From assembly GCF_038396765.1 (NCBI RefSeq), contig NZ_CP150096.1:2649001-2713000 (forward strand): 64,000 nucleotides of DNA. Direction: 5' to 3'. The position numbers and the translations under genes are program-made. This stretch comes from Chitinophaga caseinilytica (lineage in GTDB: Bacteria; Bacteroidota; Bacteroidia; Chitinophagales; Chitinophagaceae). This document shows positions 1 through 11,158 of this stretch, one piece after another. The first letter of the stretch is position 1. Every line of letters begins with the position of its first letter. The notes below the pieces were generated by a model, which ran no database searches, was not told the origin of the DNA, and worked only from the letters and a program-made list of their open reading frames with translations.

Positions 1-1346
1 GCGTTGGCGGTATAATATTGATACACGTAATCGCCGAAAACGTTGCGGTTGTACAGTTCGGTGAGCAGTTCGGAATAACGGGTGGTATCGAAGGGGATGA
101 AAATATCCGGGGTGATGCCGCCGCCGCCGTAAACGATCGCGCCGCTGGGGCCGGGTTTACGGAATTTGAGGCTGGAATCCACCGGGCGGATGCTGTCGCC
201 GTTCACGAATTCGCCATGGCTGTATCGGTTGGCGATATCCTCTTCATAGGCTTCACGGCCGTTTTCGTAGCTTTTCTGGATGCTCCGGTTGGAAGGCAGG
301 TAATACCGCGCGATGGTGAGCCGGAGGGTAGCGCCATTGTCCAGCTCGAAAGGCTCCTGTACCAGGCCTTTGCCGAAGCTCCGGCGGCCGATGATGATAC
401 CTCGGTCCCAATCCTGGACCGCACCGGCCAGCACTTCGCTGGCGGAAGCGGAGCCTTCGTCGATGAGGATAGCCAGGTTCCCTTTCTCGAACGCGCCGGG
501 GCGGGAGCAGGTGTAATCCTGGCGCGGGGAGTTTTTACCCTGCGTATAGACGATGAGTTTATTGCCGTCGAGCACCTCGTCGGCCAGTCGGGTAGCCGCA
601 TCCAGCAGGCCGCCGCCGTTCTGGCGAAGGTCGATCACCAGCTGCTTCATGCCCAGTTTTTCCAGTTTGCGGGTAGCTTCGAGGAATTCGGTGTAGGTGG
701 TAGCGGCGAATTTGCTGATCTTGATGTAACCCACGGTGGGGGCCGTCATATACGCCGCGTCTACGCTGTTGAGGGGAATAACGCCGCGTTTGATGGTGAT
801 GTCCAGTTCCCGGGCGCCCCGGAGCATGCGGGTTTTAACGGTGGAATTGCGGGGGCCGCGCAGCAGTTTGCGGATGGCTTCCGCCGTGATGTTCTTCCCG
901 GCCACGTTCACGGAATCGTCCACTTTCAGGATTTTGTCGCCCGTAAGCACGCCCGCCGCATCCGATGGGCCGCCGGCGATCACGCTGAGGATGTTGACGG
1001 TATCCTTGATGATGTTGAATTCCACCCCGATGCCTTCGAAGTTGCCGTCGAGGTCTTCATTCACCTCCTGCACGTCTGCCGGGGGAATATATACCGAGTG
1101 GGGATCGAGGTGGGAGAGGAGACCTTCGATGGCGTCTTCCTGGATGGTGGCCACGTCGAGCGTGTCTACGTAATTATATTTCAGGAGGTCGATCACTTCC
1201 TGCAGGGAGCTTCTCCTATTGACGAAAAAACTGACGGAATCACCGTTCCGGGCCGCGGGCATCTTGTGCCCCAGGTACATCCCCAGTGCCAGCACACCGG
1301 CAAACATCAGGGGCAGCCAAACTTTTATTCTTCTGTTGTCCGACAT
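1..1346 (-). CDS. S41 family C-terminal processing peptidase (partial, 3' end outside window)
   Basis: This is a serine protease of the Ctp/S41 family acting in the periplasm, anchored by one N-terminal membrane segment (about residues 9-25). About 448 codons are visible and the C-terminus lies beyond the left edge. A PDZ region follows at roughly residues 100-180. The catalytic core shows LRQNGGG near 240, the nucleophile motif GSASASE near 298-304 and the general-base lysine in RRSFGKG near 326. The family trims or degrades exported proteins. The start is the ATG at 1346, which opens with MSDNRRIKVW, a basic stretch before the membrane segment. A -7-like box TATTTTTG lies on the minus strand at 1404-1397. 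The long plus-strand ORF across the same DNA is an antisense shadow. Confidence 0.93.
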   Translation of the reverse strand, partial: MSDNRRIKVWLPLMFAGVLALGMYLGHKMPAARNGDSVSFFVNRRSSLQEVIDLLKYNYVDTLDVATIQEDAIEGLLSHLDPHSVYIPPADVQEVNEDLDGNFEGIGVEFNIIKDTVNILSVIAGGPSDAAGVLTGDKILKVDDSVNVAGKNITAEAIRKLLRGPRNSTVKTRMLRGARELDITIKRGVIPLNSVDAAYMTAPTVGYIKISKFAATTYTEFLEATRKLEKLGMKQLVIDLRQNGGGLLDAATRLADEVLDGNKLIVYTQGKNSPRQDYTCSRPGAFEKGNLAILIDEGSASASEVLAGAVQDWDRGIIIGRRSFGKGLVQEPFELDNGATLRLTIARYYLPSNRSIQKSYENGREAYEEDIANRYSHGEFVNGDSIRPVDSSLKFRKPGPSGAIVYGGGGITPDIFIPFDTTRYSELLTELYNRNVFGDYVYQYYTAN

Positions 1347-1460
1347 ATGATTATTTAAAACGTTGAGGGGAATCCACCCTTTTGTTTAACTTGTGACAAA
1401 AATAACATATTCACAAGCAAAACATCTACATCTCAATCTTAATTTCATAAACGATCGGAT

Positions 1461-2315
1461 ATGCCTTCGAAAGTTAAGCTGGTGGCGGATAGTGGGTCCA
1501 CCAAAACGGAATGGTGCCTGACGGACGGCAAGAAGCGGCAGACCTGGATGACGCAGGGCCTCAGCCCGTATTTTCTTACCAGCGTACAGATAGAAGAGGC
1601 CATCCGGGCGGAGTTGCTGCCGCAGATGGACGATGTTTTGCCCGACCAGGTCTATTTCTACGGGACCGGCTGCAAGGCGGAAAACAACGTGAAACTGGTC
1701 CATAAAGCCCTCCATACCGTGTGGCCAAAGGCCAAAGTGGAGGTTACGCACGACCTGATGGGGGCCGCCCGCGCCCTGTGCGGCCACGAGCCCGGCATCG
1801 TGAGCATCCTCGGCACCGGCTCCAATTCCTGCTATTATAATGGTAAAGAGATAGAAAAGAACAACCCGGGCCTGGGGTTCATCCTGGGCGACGAAGGCTC
1901 CGGCGCCTATCTCGGGAAGAAAGTGCTCCAATATTACCTGTACGATACCTTCGACGGGGACCTGCGCTACCGGTTCGACCAGAAGTTCGGCATCCAGCGC
2001 GACGAAATCCTCGATAACGTCTACCGCAAACCCCTGCCCAACCGCTATCTCGCGTCTTTCACGCCCTTCCTGGCCGAAAACCGCGGGCATTTCATGGTCG
2101 AAAATATCCTGGAAGACAGCCTCAACGAGTTTTTTTTCAATCACCTCTATAAATACCGCGAAAGCTGGACCGTGCCCCTGCACTTCACGGGCAGCGTTGC
2201 CTTCCACTTCCGCGACGTCCTCGAAACCCTCTGCAACCTCTACGAACTGCAGCTGGGAAGGGTGCTCAAAAACCCGATGGACGGACTGGCATTGTATCAC
2301 GAAGATCAAGATTAA
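1461..2315 (+). CDS. BadF/BadG/BcrA/BcrD-type ATPase, probable N-acetylglucosamine/MurNAc kinase
   Basis: This 284-residue sugar kinase belongs to the ASKHA fold. The phosphate-binding motif DSGSTKTEW is at residues 10-18, the second phosphate loop SILGTGSNS is near 115, and a [10 protein letters not shown] motif follows near 142. The family includes N-acetylglucosamine kinases and MurK, which phosphorylates MurNAc and GlcNAc. The next gene, 4 bp downstream, is a MurNAc-6-phosphate etherase. I therefore infer that this enzyme supplies MurNAc-6-P (and/or GlcNAc-6-P) in cell-wall sugar recycling. Substrate cannot be fixed from sequence alone. The gene is divergent from the S41 protease across a short AT-rich gap. 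Confidence 0.85.
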   Translation: MPSKVKLVADSGSTKTEWCLTDGKKRQTWMTQGLSPYFLTSVQIEEAIRAELLPQMDDVLPDQVYFYGTGCKAENNVKLVHKALHTVWPKAKVEVTHDLMGAARALCGHEPGIVSILGTGSNSCYYNGKEIEKNNPGLGFILGDEGSGAYLGKKVLQYYLYDTFDGDLRYRFDQKFGIQRDEILDNVYRKPLPNRYLASFTPFLAENRGHFMVENILEDSLNEFFFNHLYKYRESWTVPLHFTGSVAFHFRDVLETLCNLYELQLGRVLKNPMDGLALYHEDQD

Positions 2316-2319
2316 CCTT

Positions 2320-3131
2320 ATGGCATTCACTAAAGTCACAGAGCAGCCGAGCCAATACCGCCACCTGGAAACCATGACCGTTCAGGAAGTGCTCACCAAT
2401 ATCAACAACGAAGACAAAACCGTTCCCCTGGCCGTGGAAAAGGCCATCCCGCAGATCACCAAGCTCACGGCCGCCATCGCCGACAAAATGCTGGCGGGCG
2501 GACGCCTCTTTTATATGGGCGCCGGCACCAGCGGCCGCCTCGGCATCCTCGATGCTTCTGAATGCCCGCCCACATACGGCGTGCCCCAGGGGCTGGTAGT
2601 TGGGCTCATCGCCGGGGGGATTCCGCCATCCGCCGGGCCGTTGAAAATGCGGAAGACGACCGCGAGCAGGGCTGGCGCGACCTCCTGCAGTGGAACATCA
2701 CCGATAAAGACGTAGTAGTAGGCATCGCCGCCAGCGGCACCACGCCCTACGTGATCGGCGCCCTCAAGGCCTGCCGCGAAAACGGCATCGTGACCGGTTC
2801 CATCTCCTGCAACCCCGGCTCGCCCGTTTCCGAACATGCGGATTTCCCCGTTGAAGTAGTAGTAGGACCCGAGTTCGTGACCGGCTCCACAAGAATGAAA
2901 TCCGGCACGGCGCAGAAGCTCGTCCTCAACATGATCTCCACCACCGTCATGATCCAGCTTGGCCGTGTGGAAGACAATAAAATGGTGAACATGCAGCTCA
3001 GCAACGAAAAGCTGGTAGACCGCGGGGTAAAAATGGTGATGGAACAGCTCCAGCTCGGCGATTATGAAACGGCCAAAAGCCTGCTCCTGGAATACGGCAG
3101 CGTGAAGCGCGCGGTTGAAAGCAGAAAATAA
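2320..3131 (+). pseudogene. murQ: N-acetylmuramic acid 6-phosphate etherase MurQ, split by a 1-base frameshift
   Basis: MurQ cleaves the lactyl ether of MurNAc-6-P to give GlcNAc-6-P and D-lactate in the cytoplasm. Family motifs are present in two frames. The first frame carries [35 protein letters not shown] and [10 protein letters not shown]. The second carries [46 protein letters not shown] and a C-terminal NEKL region. The frames meet at a run of six G at 2614-2619. One more G would restore [18 protein letters not shown] and a protein of about 270 residues, normal for the family. So either the gene is inactive or the sequence lacks a base. It begins 4 bp after the sugar kinase and is probably co-transcribed with it. 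Confidence 0.9.
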
Positions 3132-3152
3132 AAAATTACATAAATTGCCGCC

Positions 3153-3716
3153 ATGCATGAGATAGAACCTTTTTATAACTGGCGACATCTGTACACAGCG
3201 GAAGAAGACGAGCTGTCGCCGTTCTATGGCCGCGAATACAGCGAATTCGAATTTACCAATACGGTTTATAACTATTACGTCCACCCGCAATGGGACGATT
3301 TCGGCGCGCCCAACCTGTACATGAAGCTCCTGTTCGCCGATTACCAGTTCAACTATGCCATCATCGAGCTGATCGGGGAGTGGAACGATGCGGTGGAGAA
3401 CAACATCATGACGCTCAAGCGCGACGTGATCGACGTGCTCATTTCACATGGTATCAATAAATTCATACTGATCGGTGAAAACGTCCTCAATTTCTATTCT
3501 TCGGATGACTGTTATTATGAAGAGTGGTGGGATGATATCCGGGACGACGGGGGCTGGGTGGTGTTGCTGAACCTGCCGCAGCAGACGCGGGAGGAGTTCG
3601 AGAGCGCGCGGCTGGAGAATTATGTCCATTTGCTGGACGAGCCGAAGTGGCGAACCTTTCTGCCGCAACACTTGTTTAATCTCGTGGACAACTGGGTGAT
3701 GAAGCGGCTGGAATAA
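3153..3716 (+). CDS. conserved hypothetical protein, acidic, soluble
   Basis: This 187-residue acidic protein is rich in aromatic residues (FYNWRHLY at the start, YYEEWWDDIRDDGGW in the middle). It has no signal peptide or membrane segment. I do not recognise a characterised domain. It looks like the small conserved cytoplasmic proteins that recur in Bacteroidota genomes, but I assign no function. The ATG at 3153 is preceded by TAAATTGC at 3141-3148, a near match to the -7 box, with only four bases between box and ATG. This suggests its own promoter and a leaderless transcript. It follows murQ by 21 bp and precedes the sdh promoter. Confidence 0.75.
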   Translation: MHEIEPFYNWRHLYTAEEDELSPFYGREYSEFEFTNTVYNYYVHPQWDDFGAPNLYMKLLFADYQFNYAIIELIGEWNDAVENNIMTLKRDVIDVLISHGINKFILIGENVLNFYSSDDCYYEEWWDDIRDDGGWVVLLNLPQQTREEFESARLENYVHLLDEPKWRTFLPQHLFNLVDNWVMKRLE

Positions 3717-3738
3717 GCATTTTTCGTGACATTTATCA

Positions 3739-3769
3739 TTTGGTTTTAATTTTTCATGTTATAAATTTG
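3739..3769 (+). promoter_or_regulatory. Bacteroidota promoter for sdhCAB
   Basis: TTTG at 3739-3742 and TAAATTTG at 3762-3769 are separated by 19 bases. This matches the known Bacteroidota -33/-7 architecture (TTTG, about 19-21 bases, TAnnTTTG). The implied leader to the sdhC ATG at 3821 is about 45 bases. Confidence 0.7.
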
Positions 3770-3820
3770 CCCGACATTTCACTTATTTATTCATACTAAA
3801 GGAAGCTTAGAACGTATCTT

Positions 3821-4504
3821 ATGAAATGGTCGCAATTCTTTTCAACCTCCATCGGTAAGAAACTGCTGGTAGGAGCCACCGGCTTTTTTCTGTGCACATT
3901 TTTGATCGTGCACCTGGCTGGCAACCTCTCGCTGATGAAACACGATGGTGGTCAGGCCTTTAATCTGTATGCGGATTTCATGGGACACAATCCCCTGATC
4001 CAGACGCTGGCCTGGGGGCTTAAAGTGGTGATCCTCATCCACGCTTTCCTCGCCATTCAGCTCACCATCCGCAACCAGGCCGCCCGGCCGGTGAAGTACG
4101 CCGTTAAGCCCGGCAACAAAACTTCATCCTGGTTCAGCCGCCAGATGGCGATCATGGGCAGCATCCTCCTCATCTTTATCGTTGTCCACCTCGCCAATTT
4201 CTGGTGGAAGATGCACTACGGTTCTTTGGACAGTGCTACCTACGACGGCAAGGAAGTAGGCGATCTGTACGCGGCGGTATGGTTTACATTCGAGAACATC
4301 TGGCTGGTGGTGTTGTACGTGATCGGCATGATCGCACTGTCTTTCCACCTGGTCCACGGTTTCAAAAGCTCGATGCAGACTTTCGGGTTTAATCACCCGA
4401 AGTACAACGGCATGATCAATTTCATCGGCCTCTGGATTTTCGGAATCCTGATCCCGGTCCTTTTCGCGGTGATCCCCGTGTACATTTACATTAATCAAAT
4501 CTGA
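3821..4504 (+). CDS. sdhC: succinate dehydrogenase/fumarate reductase cytochrome b subunit
   Basis: This 227-residue integral membrane subunit anchors the SdhAB catalytic pair and passes electrons to menaquinone. Five hydrophobic segments are visible. Histidines that are candidates for haem ligation occur in the helices at LIVHLAGNLS, ILIHAFLA, IVVHLANFW and HLVHGF. The length and single fused subunit (no separate sdhD) fit the di-haem Bacteroidota type. The start MKWSQFFSTSIGKK is typical for the family. It is the first gene of sdhCAB, 21 bp ahead of sdhA. Confidence 0.95.
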   Translation: MKWSQFFSTSIGKKLLVGATGFFLCTFLIVHLAGNLSLMKHDGGQAFNLYADFMGHNPLIQTLAWGLKVVILIHAFLAIQLTIRNQAARPVKYAVKPGNKTSSWFSRQMAIMGSILLIFIVVHLANFWWKMHYGSLDSATYDGKEVGDLYAAVWFTFENIWLVVLYVIGMIALSFHLVHGFKSSMQTFGFNHPKYNGMINFIGLWIFGILIPVLFAVIPVYIYINQI

Positions 4505-4525
4505 TAAAGCTAAAGCAAGGATATT

Positions 4526-6499
<1,974 letters not shown>

Positions 6500-6528
6500 G
6501 TTTGATAAGGGATATAAAACTGTAAATT

Positions 6529-7272
6529 ATGAAGCTCACATTAAAAGTTTGGCGCCAGAAAAATGCCCAGGACAAAGGCCGCTTCGAAAACTACGAAGTG
6601 TCCGACGTTTCGAAAGACATGTCGTTCCTGGAACTGTTCGACGTCCTCAATGAGCGTTTGATAAACGAAGGAAAAGAACCGATCGCATTCGATCACGATT
6701 GCCGTGAAGGCATCTGTGGCGCATGCTCCATGTATATCAACGGCCGTGCGCACGGTCCGTGGGAACAAACCACCACCTGCCAGCTGCACATGCGTGCCTA
6801 CAACGATGGCGATACCATCGTGGTGGAGCCCTGGCGCGCTGCGGCTTTCCCCGTGATCAAAGACCTGACGGTAGACCGCTCCGCGTTCGACCGTATCATC
6901 CAGGCCGGCGGTTACATTTCCGTGAACACCGGTAACGCGGTAGACGCCAACGCCATCCCCATCGAGAAGCACGATGCCGACATGGCGTTCGCTGCTGCGG
7001 CATGCATCGGATGCGGCGCCTGCGTAGCGGCCTGTAAGAACTCCTCCGCGATGCTCTTCACTTCCGCCAAGGTTTCCCAACTGGCATTGCTGCCGCAGGG
7101 CCACCCCGAGCGCACTTCCCGTGCGGAAGATATGGTGATGCAGATGGACAAGGAAGGGTTCGGTTCCTGCACCAACACCGGCGCCTGCGAAGCCGAGTGC
7201 CCCAAAGGCATCTCGATCAGCAATATCGCCCGGATGAACCGCGAGTTCTTCGGCGCAGGGTTCACCTCCTGA
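6529..7272 (+). CDS. sdhB: succinate dehydrogenase/fumarate reductase iron-sulfur subunit
   Basis: This 247-residue subunit carries the iron-sulfur wire between SdhA and the haem subunit. An N-terminal plant-type [2Fe-2S] site is formed by CREGICGAC (Cys58, 63, 66) and Cys84. A ferredoxin-like part has [13 protein letters not shown] and [14 protein letters not shown] for the two remaining clusters. It starts 29 bp after sdhA and is the last gene of the operon. A strong terminator follows at 7310. Confidence 0.96.
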   Translation: MKLTLKVWRQKNAQDKGRFENYEVSDVSKDMSFLELFDVLNERLINEGKEPIAFDHDCREGICGACSMYINGRAHGPWEQTTTCQLHMRAYNDGDTIVVEPWRAAAFPVIKDLTVDRSAFDRIIQAGGYISVNTGNAVDANAIPIEKHDADMAFAAAACIGCGACVAACKNSSAMLFTSAKVSQLALLPQGHPERTSRAEDMVMQMDKEGFGSCTNTGACEAECPKGISISNIARMNREFFGAGFTS

Positions 7273-7309
7273 TCTGACAGGTAACACTGACTATAAGGCA
7301 ATTGCAAAA

Positions 7310-7344
7310 GCCGGCCTGGGATGAAACGTCCCGGGCCGGCTTTT
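7310..7344 (+). terminator. rho-independent terminator of sdhCAB
   Basis: An inverted repeat pairs GCCGGCCTGGG with the downstream CCCGGGCCGGC around an ATGAAACGT loop, and is followed by TTTT. Confidence 0.85.
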
Positions 7345-7481
7345 CACTTTAGGAAAATCCGTTCGCCGCTCAGCGAATGTATCGTCCACTGATCCCTGTA
7401 TTTGGCCGGAGATGCAGGATGGGCGCGTTTTAGCAGGTGTTTAGCCTTGTTTTTCCTGCGTCGCTTTCCTATCTTGGGGGT

Positions 7482-8870
7482 ATGGCAAATAATTCCCGTC
7501 GCAAATTCATCCGCGACCTTGGCAGCACCGCCGCCCTCATCGGCGCGGCTCCCCTCGCGGGCCTCGCAGCAGCACCCGGCCGCAGGGTACTCCTTCATCC
7601 CGAAAAGCGCGTGAGCGCCAACGACAAAATACGGATCGCCGGCATCGGCATGGGCATCATGGGTTTCGGAGACGTTTCCTGCGCCCTGAAAGTTCCCGGA
7701 GTGGAACTGGTGGCCGTGGCCGATCTGTATGATGGCCACCTCGATAAAGCGAAATCCGTTTACGGCAATCATCTCTACACCACCCGCGATTACCGCGAAA
7801 TCCTCGAAAGGAAAGATGTTGACGCCGTGATCATCGCCACGCCCGACCACTGGCACGATACGCAAAGCATCGCCGCGCTGGAGAAAGGCAAAGCCGTGTA
7901 TTGCGAAAAACCCATGACCCAGCAGATCGAGGAAGGGCATAAAGTAATCGCCACCCAGCAGCGCACCAAAGGCATCCTCCAGGTAGGCAGCCAGCGCGTG
8001 AGCAGCGTAGCCATGGCGGAAGCAAGGCGCAGGTACCAGGCGGGCGACATCGGCCGGCTGAACCTCGTGGAAGCCAAGATCGACCGGCATTCCGCCCTCG
8101 GCGCATGGCAATATTCCATCCCGACCGACGCATCGCCCAAAACGATCGACTGGGATACGTTCCTGAAAGACACCGCCAAAATGCCCTTCGACCCGGTGCG
8201 CTTCTTCCGCTGGAGGAATTACCAGGCCTATGGCACCGGCGTTCCCGGCGATCTGTTCGTACACCTCATCACCGGCCTGCATTTCATCACCGGCTCCAAA
8301 GGCCCCAATCGCATCTTCGCCAGCGGCAACCTCGTGCAATGGCAGGATGGCCGCGATGTGCCAGACCTCATGGTAGCCATTTTCGAATATCCCGAAACCC
8401 CCGAGCATCCGGCTTTCCAGATGCAACTGCGCGTAAACTTCGCAGACGGCGGCGGCGGAGGGGAATACACCCGCCTCATCGGCACCGAAGGCGTCATGGA
8501 AATGGGCTGGAACGATTTCACCATCAAACAGCACAGGCTCCCCAAAGCCCCCGGATACGGCGGTTGGGACACGTACAACACCTTCACGCAAAGCGAGCAG
8601 GAAGCCTTCGTGAAAAATTATATGTCCAAATACAGCGAGGCAGACCGCGCACAGGCGAAAGCCGAAGAGATCAAATACCACGCTCCGGCTGGGTACGACG
8701 ATCGCCTCGATCACTTCACCAACTTCTTCGAATCTATCCGCAACGGCAAACCCGTGGTGGAAGACGCCACCTTCGGCCTTCGCGCCGCAGGCCCGGCCCT
8801 GGCGGTGAATGAAAGCTATTTCAAGAAGAAACTGATCCAGTGGGATCCGGAAAAGATGAAAATCAAATAA
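7482..8870 (+). CDS. Gfo/Idh/MocA family oxidoreductase with Tat-type leader
   Basis: This 462-residue NAD(P)-dependent oxidoreductase has an N-terminal twin-arginine signal (NSRRKFIRDLGSTAALIGAA) that predicts folded export to the periplasm. The Rossmann motif GIGMGIMGFGD follows at about residues 50-60, and the family motif YCEKPMTQQ lies near 143. The second half is the usual GFO_IDH_MocA C-terminal domain. Such exported members are common in Bacteroidota carbohydrate metabolism, and the substrate is not predictable here. I chose the ATG at 7482 because it places the twin arginine at the very N-terminus; the upstream in-frame ATG at 7437 would bury it. TATCTTGG sits four bases before this ATG. 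Confidence 0.9.
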   Translation: MANNSRRKFIRDLGSTAALIGAAPLAGLAAAPGRRVLLHPEKRVSANDKIRIAGIGMGIMGFGDVSCALKVPGVELVAVADLYDGHLDKAKSVYGNHLYTTRDYREILERKDVDAVIIATPDHWHDTQSIAALEKGKAVYCEKPMTQQIEEGHKVIATQQRTKGILQVGSQRVSSVAMAEARRRYQAGDIGRLNLVEAKIDRHSALGAWQYSIPTDASPKTIDWDTFLKDTAKMPFDPVRFFRWRNYQAYGTGVPGDLFVHLITGLHFITGSKGPNRIFASGNLVQWQDGRDVPDLMVAIFEYPETPEHPAFQMQLRVNFADGGGGGEYTRLIGTEGVMEMGWNDFTIKQHRLPKAPGYGGWDTYNTFTQSEQEAFVKNYMSKYSEADRAQAKAEEIKYHAPAGYDDRLDHFTNFFESIRNGKPVVEDATFGLRAAGPALAVNESYFKKKLIQWDPEKMKIK

Positions 8871-8874
8871 TTGC

Positions 8875-8903
8875 AAAATCGGGGCCCGCGCGGCCCCGGT
8901 TTT
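8875..8903 (+). terminator. terminator between oxidoreductase and oligopeptidase
   Basis: CGGGGCC pairs with GGCCCCG around a CGCGC loop. It is flanked by AAAAT upstream and GTTTTATTT downstream. The hairpin separates the two plus-strand genes into different transcripts. Confidence 0.8.
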
Positions 8904-9014
8904 ATTTCGGGGTTTTCCTTATATTCAATCATCCTAAACCACTCATATGCGACTCCAGCCCCTTACCGTTTGTGCAGCCCTCGTGTTGTCGGCCTGCGCG
9001 CAAAAAGAAAAAAG

Positions 9015-11069
9015 ATGGAAAAAGTGAATGTGCCGCCACCCGTGGCGGAAAAGATAGATCATAAAATGTCGATCCACGGAGACACCCGGAACGATGAATA
9101 TTATTGGCTCAACGAGCGCGACAATCCAAAGGTGATCGCCTATCTCGAAGCAGAAAATAAATATACAGACACGATGCTGTCGCCCGTGCGCTCCCTCCGC
9201 GACCAGCTCTTCAACGAACTGAAAGGCCGTATCAAGGAGAAAGACGAATCCGCGCCCATCCTCGAAAATGGCTACGTGTACTACACCCGCTACGAAGAAG
9301 GCAAAGAATACCCGTTGTATTGCCGTAAAAAGGGGGAAACATCCGCGCCGGAAGAACTCTACCTGGATGTGAACGACCTGGCCAAAGGGCACGCCTACTA
9401 CCAGGTGGGCAGCGCCGATATCAGTCCGGACAATAAACTGCTCGTTTACGCGCAAGACACCGTGAGCCGCCGCTTGTACAATCTCCGCGTCAAGAACCTG
9501 GAAACGGGGGAACTTTATCCCGAATCCATTCCCAACGCCGACCCCGGCATCGCCTGGGCGAAGGATAACAAAACCTTTTTCTACGGAACGAAGAACCCGC
9601 AAACCCTGCGCGTCGAGAAAATATACCGGCACGTACTGGGAACGGACCCTGCGAAAGACGTCATGATCTTCCACGAAGCCGACGAAACTTTCAACACCTG
9701 GGTGGGCCGCACCCGCTCGCGCGATTACATCACCATCAGCAGCGAAAGCACCCTTTCCTCCGAAACCCGCATCCTTGACGCATCCAAACCTGACGGCGCT
9801 TTCCGCGTGTTCCAGCCCCGGCAGAAAGACATGCTCTACAACATCGACCACCGCGGCGATAAATTCTATGTCGAAACCAACCTCGACGCCAAGAACTTCC
9901 GGCTCATGGAAACGCCCGTCGGCAAAACCACGATGGACAACTGGAAAGAAGTAATCCCGCACCGGCCAGACGTGCTGCTGCAGGGCTTTACGCTCTTCAA
10001 GAACTTCCTGGTGCTGAGCGAGCGCAAAAGCGGTCTTTCGCAGGTGCGCGTCATCCCCGAAAACGGCCAGGAACACTACCTCGATTTCGGCGAGCCCGCT
10101 TATGTGGCCTATGTGATCTCCAACCCCGAGCTGGACACCAAAGTGCTGCGCTATAGCTATACCTCGCTGACCACGCCCAATTCCGTGTACGAATACAACA
10201 TGGAAACGAAGGAAAAAACACTCCGCAAACAGCAGGAAGTGATCGGCGGGTACGATCCGAAAAACTATGTGACCGAGCGCGTCTTCGCCACGGCTACCGA
10301 TGGTACGAAAGTGCCCATTTCACTCGTATACAAAAAAGGGTTCGAGAAGAACGGCAAGCAGCCGCTTTTGCTCTATGGATACGGTTCTTACGGCAACACT
10401 ATGGAACCGAACTTCAACAGCAACCGCATCAGTCTGCTCGACCGCGGTTTCTGCTACGCCATCGCGCATATCCGCGGTGGACAGGAGCTGGGCCGGCATT
10501 GGTATGAAGACGGGAAGATGTTCAAAAAGAAAAACACCTTCACCGACTTTATCGACTGCGCCGACTACCTCGTGGAAAATAAATTCACCGACTCCGCGCA
10601 CCTCTTTGCCATGGGCGGTTCCGCGGGGGGATTGCTCATGGGCGCCGTCGTGAATATGCGGCCCGAGCTCTGGAAGGGCGTGATCGCCGCCGTGCCTTTC
10701 GTGGACGTGGTGACCACCATGCTCGATGAAAGCATTCCGCTGACGACCGGGGAATTCGACGAATGGGGGAACCCCAAGAACAAGGATTCCTATTTCTACA
10801 TGAAATCCTACTCGCCCTACGACAACGTGGAAGCGAAAACATACCCCAACATGCTGGTAACCACTGGTCTGCACGATTCGCAGGTGCAATATTTCGAGCC
10901 GGCGAAATGGGTGGCCCGCCTCCGCGCCATGAAGAAGGGAGACAATCTCCTGCTCCTCGAAACCAATATGGAAGCCGGCCATGGCGGCGCCAGCGGAAGG
11001 TTCAAGGCGTTGAAGGACGTGGCGCTGCAATATGCGTTCATGTTCTACCTGCTGGATATCGACAAATAG
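9015..11069 (+). CDS. S9 family prolyl oligopeptidase (protease II-like), lipoprotein leader out of frame
   Basis: This is an alpha/beta-hydrolase peptidase with an N-terminal beta-propeller, starting in frame as MEKVNVPPPVAEKIDHKMS. The catalytic serine is in MGGSAGGLLMG, and the catalytic histidine is in MEAGHGGASG near the C-terminus. A canonical lipoprotein signal (ATG at 8947, MRLQPLTVCAALVLSACAQ) lies immediately upstream in another frame. It joins the protease frame if one A is added to the A6 run at 9008-9013. The intact product would be a lipoprotein of about 707 residues. The frame break may be a sequencing error, a true mutation or a slippage site. Family members cleave short peptides after proline or basic residues. 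Confidence 0.9.
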   Translation: MEKVNVPPPVAEKIDHKMSIHGDTRNDEYYWLNERDNPKVIAYLEAENKYTDTMLSPVRSLRDQLFNELKGRIKEKDESAPILENGYVYYTRYEEGKEYPLYCRKKGETSAPEELYLDVNDLAKGHAYYQVGSADISPDNKLLVYAQDTVSRRLYNLRVKNLETGELYPESIPNADPGIAWAKDNKTFFYGTKNPQTLRVEKIYRHVLGTDPAKDVMIFHEADETFNTWVGRTRSRDYITISSESTLSSETRILDASKPDGAFRVFQPRQKDMLYNIDHRGDKFYVETNLDAKNFRLMETPVGKTTMDNWKEVIPHRPDVLLQGFTLFKNFLVLSERKSGLSQVRVIPENGQEHYLDFGEPAYVAYVISNPELDTKVLRYSYTSLTTPNSVYEYNMETKEKTLRKQQEVIGGYDPKNYVTERVFATATDGTKVPISLVYKKGFEKNGKQPLLLYGYGSYGNTMEPNFNSNRISLLDRGFCYAIAHIRGGQELGRHWYEDGKMFKKKNTFTDFIDCADYLVENKFTDSAHLFAMGGSAGGLLMGAVVNMRPELWKGVIAAVPFVDVVTTMLDESIPLTTGEFDEWGNPKNKDSYFYMKSYSPYDNVEAKTYPNMLVTTGLHDSQVQYFEPAKWVARLRAMKKGDNLLLLETNMEAGHGGASGRFKALKDVALQYAFMFYLLDIDK

Positions 11070-11091
11070 ATCTTTTTCGCGCGAAATAAGG

Positions 11092-11121
11092 AAGGGCCGC
11101 ATCCTATGCGGCCCTTTTTTT
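11092..11121 (+). terminator. terminator of the S9 peptidase gene
   Basis: AAGGGCCGCAT pairs perfectly with ATGCGGCCCTT around a CCT loop, followed by a T tract. It lies just before the convergent HdeD-like gene. Confidence 0.9.
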
Positions 11122-11158
11122 AACCCTTTAACGTTATCTATATCTATGGCAAATTCTT

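Noticed and set aside
18..1358. 446-codon plus-strand ORF
   Set aside because: Antisense to the S41 protease, whose motifs are unambiguous.
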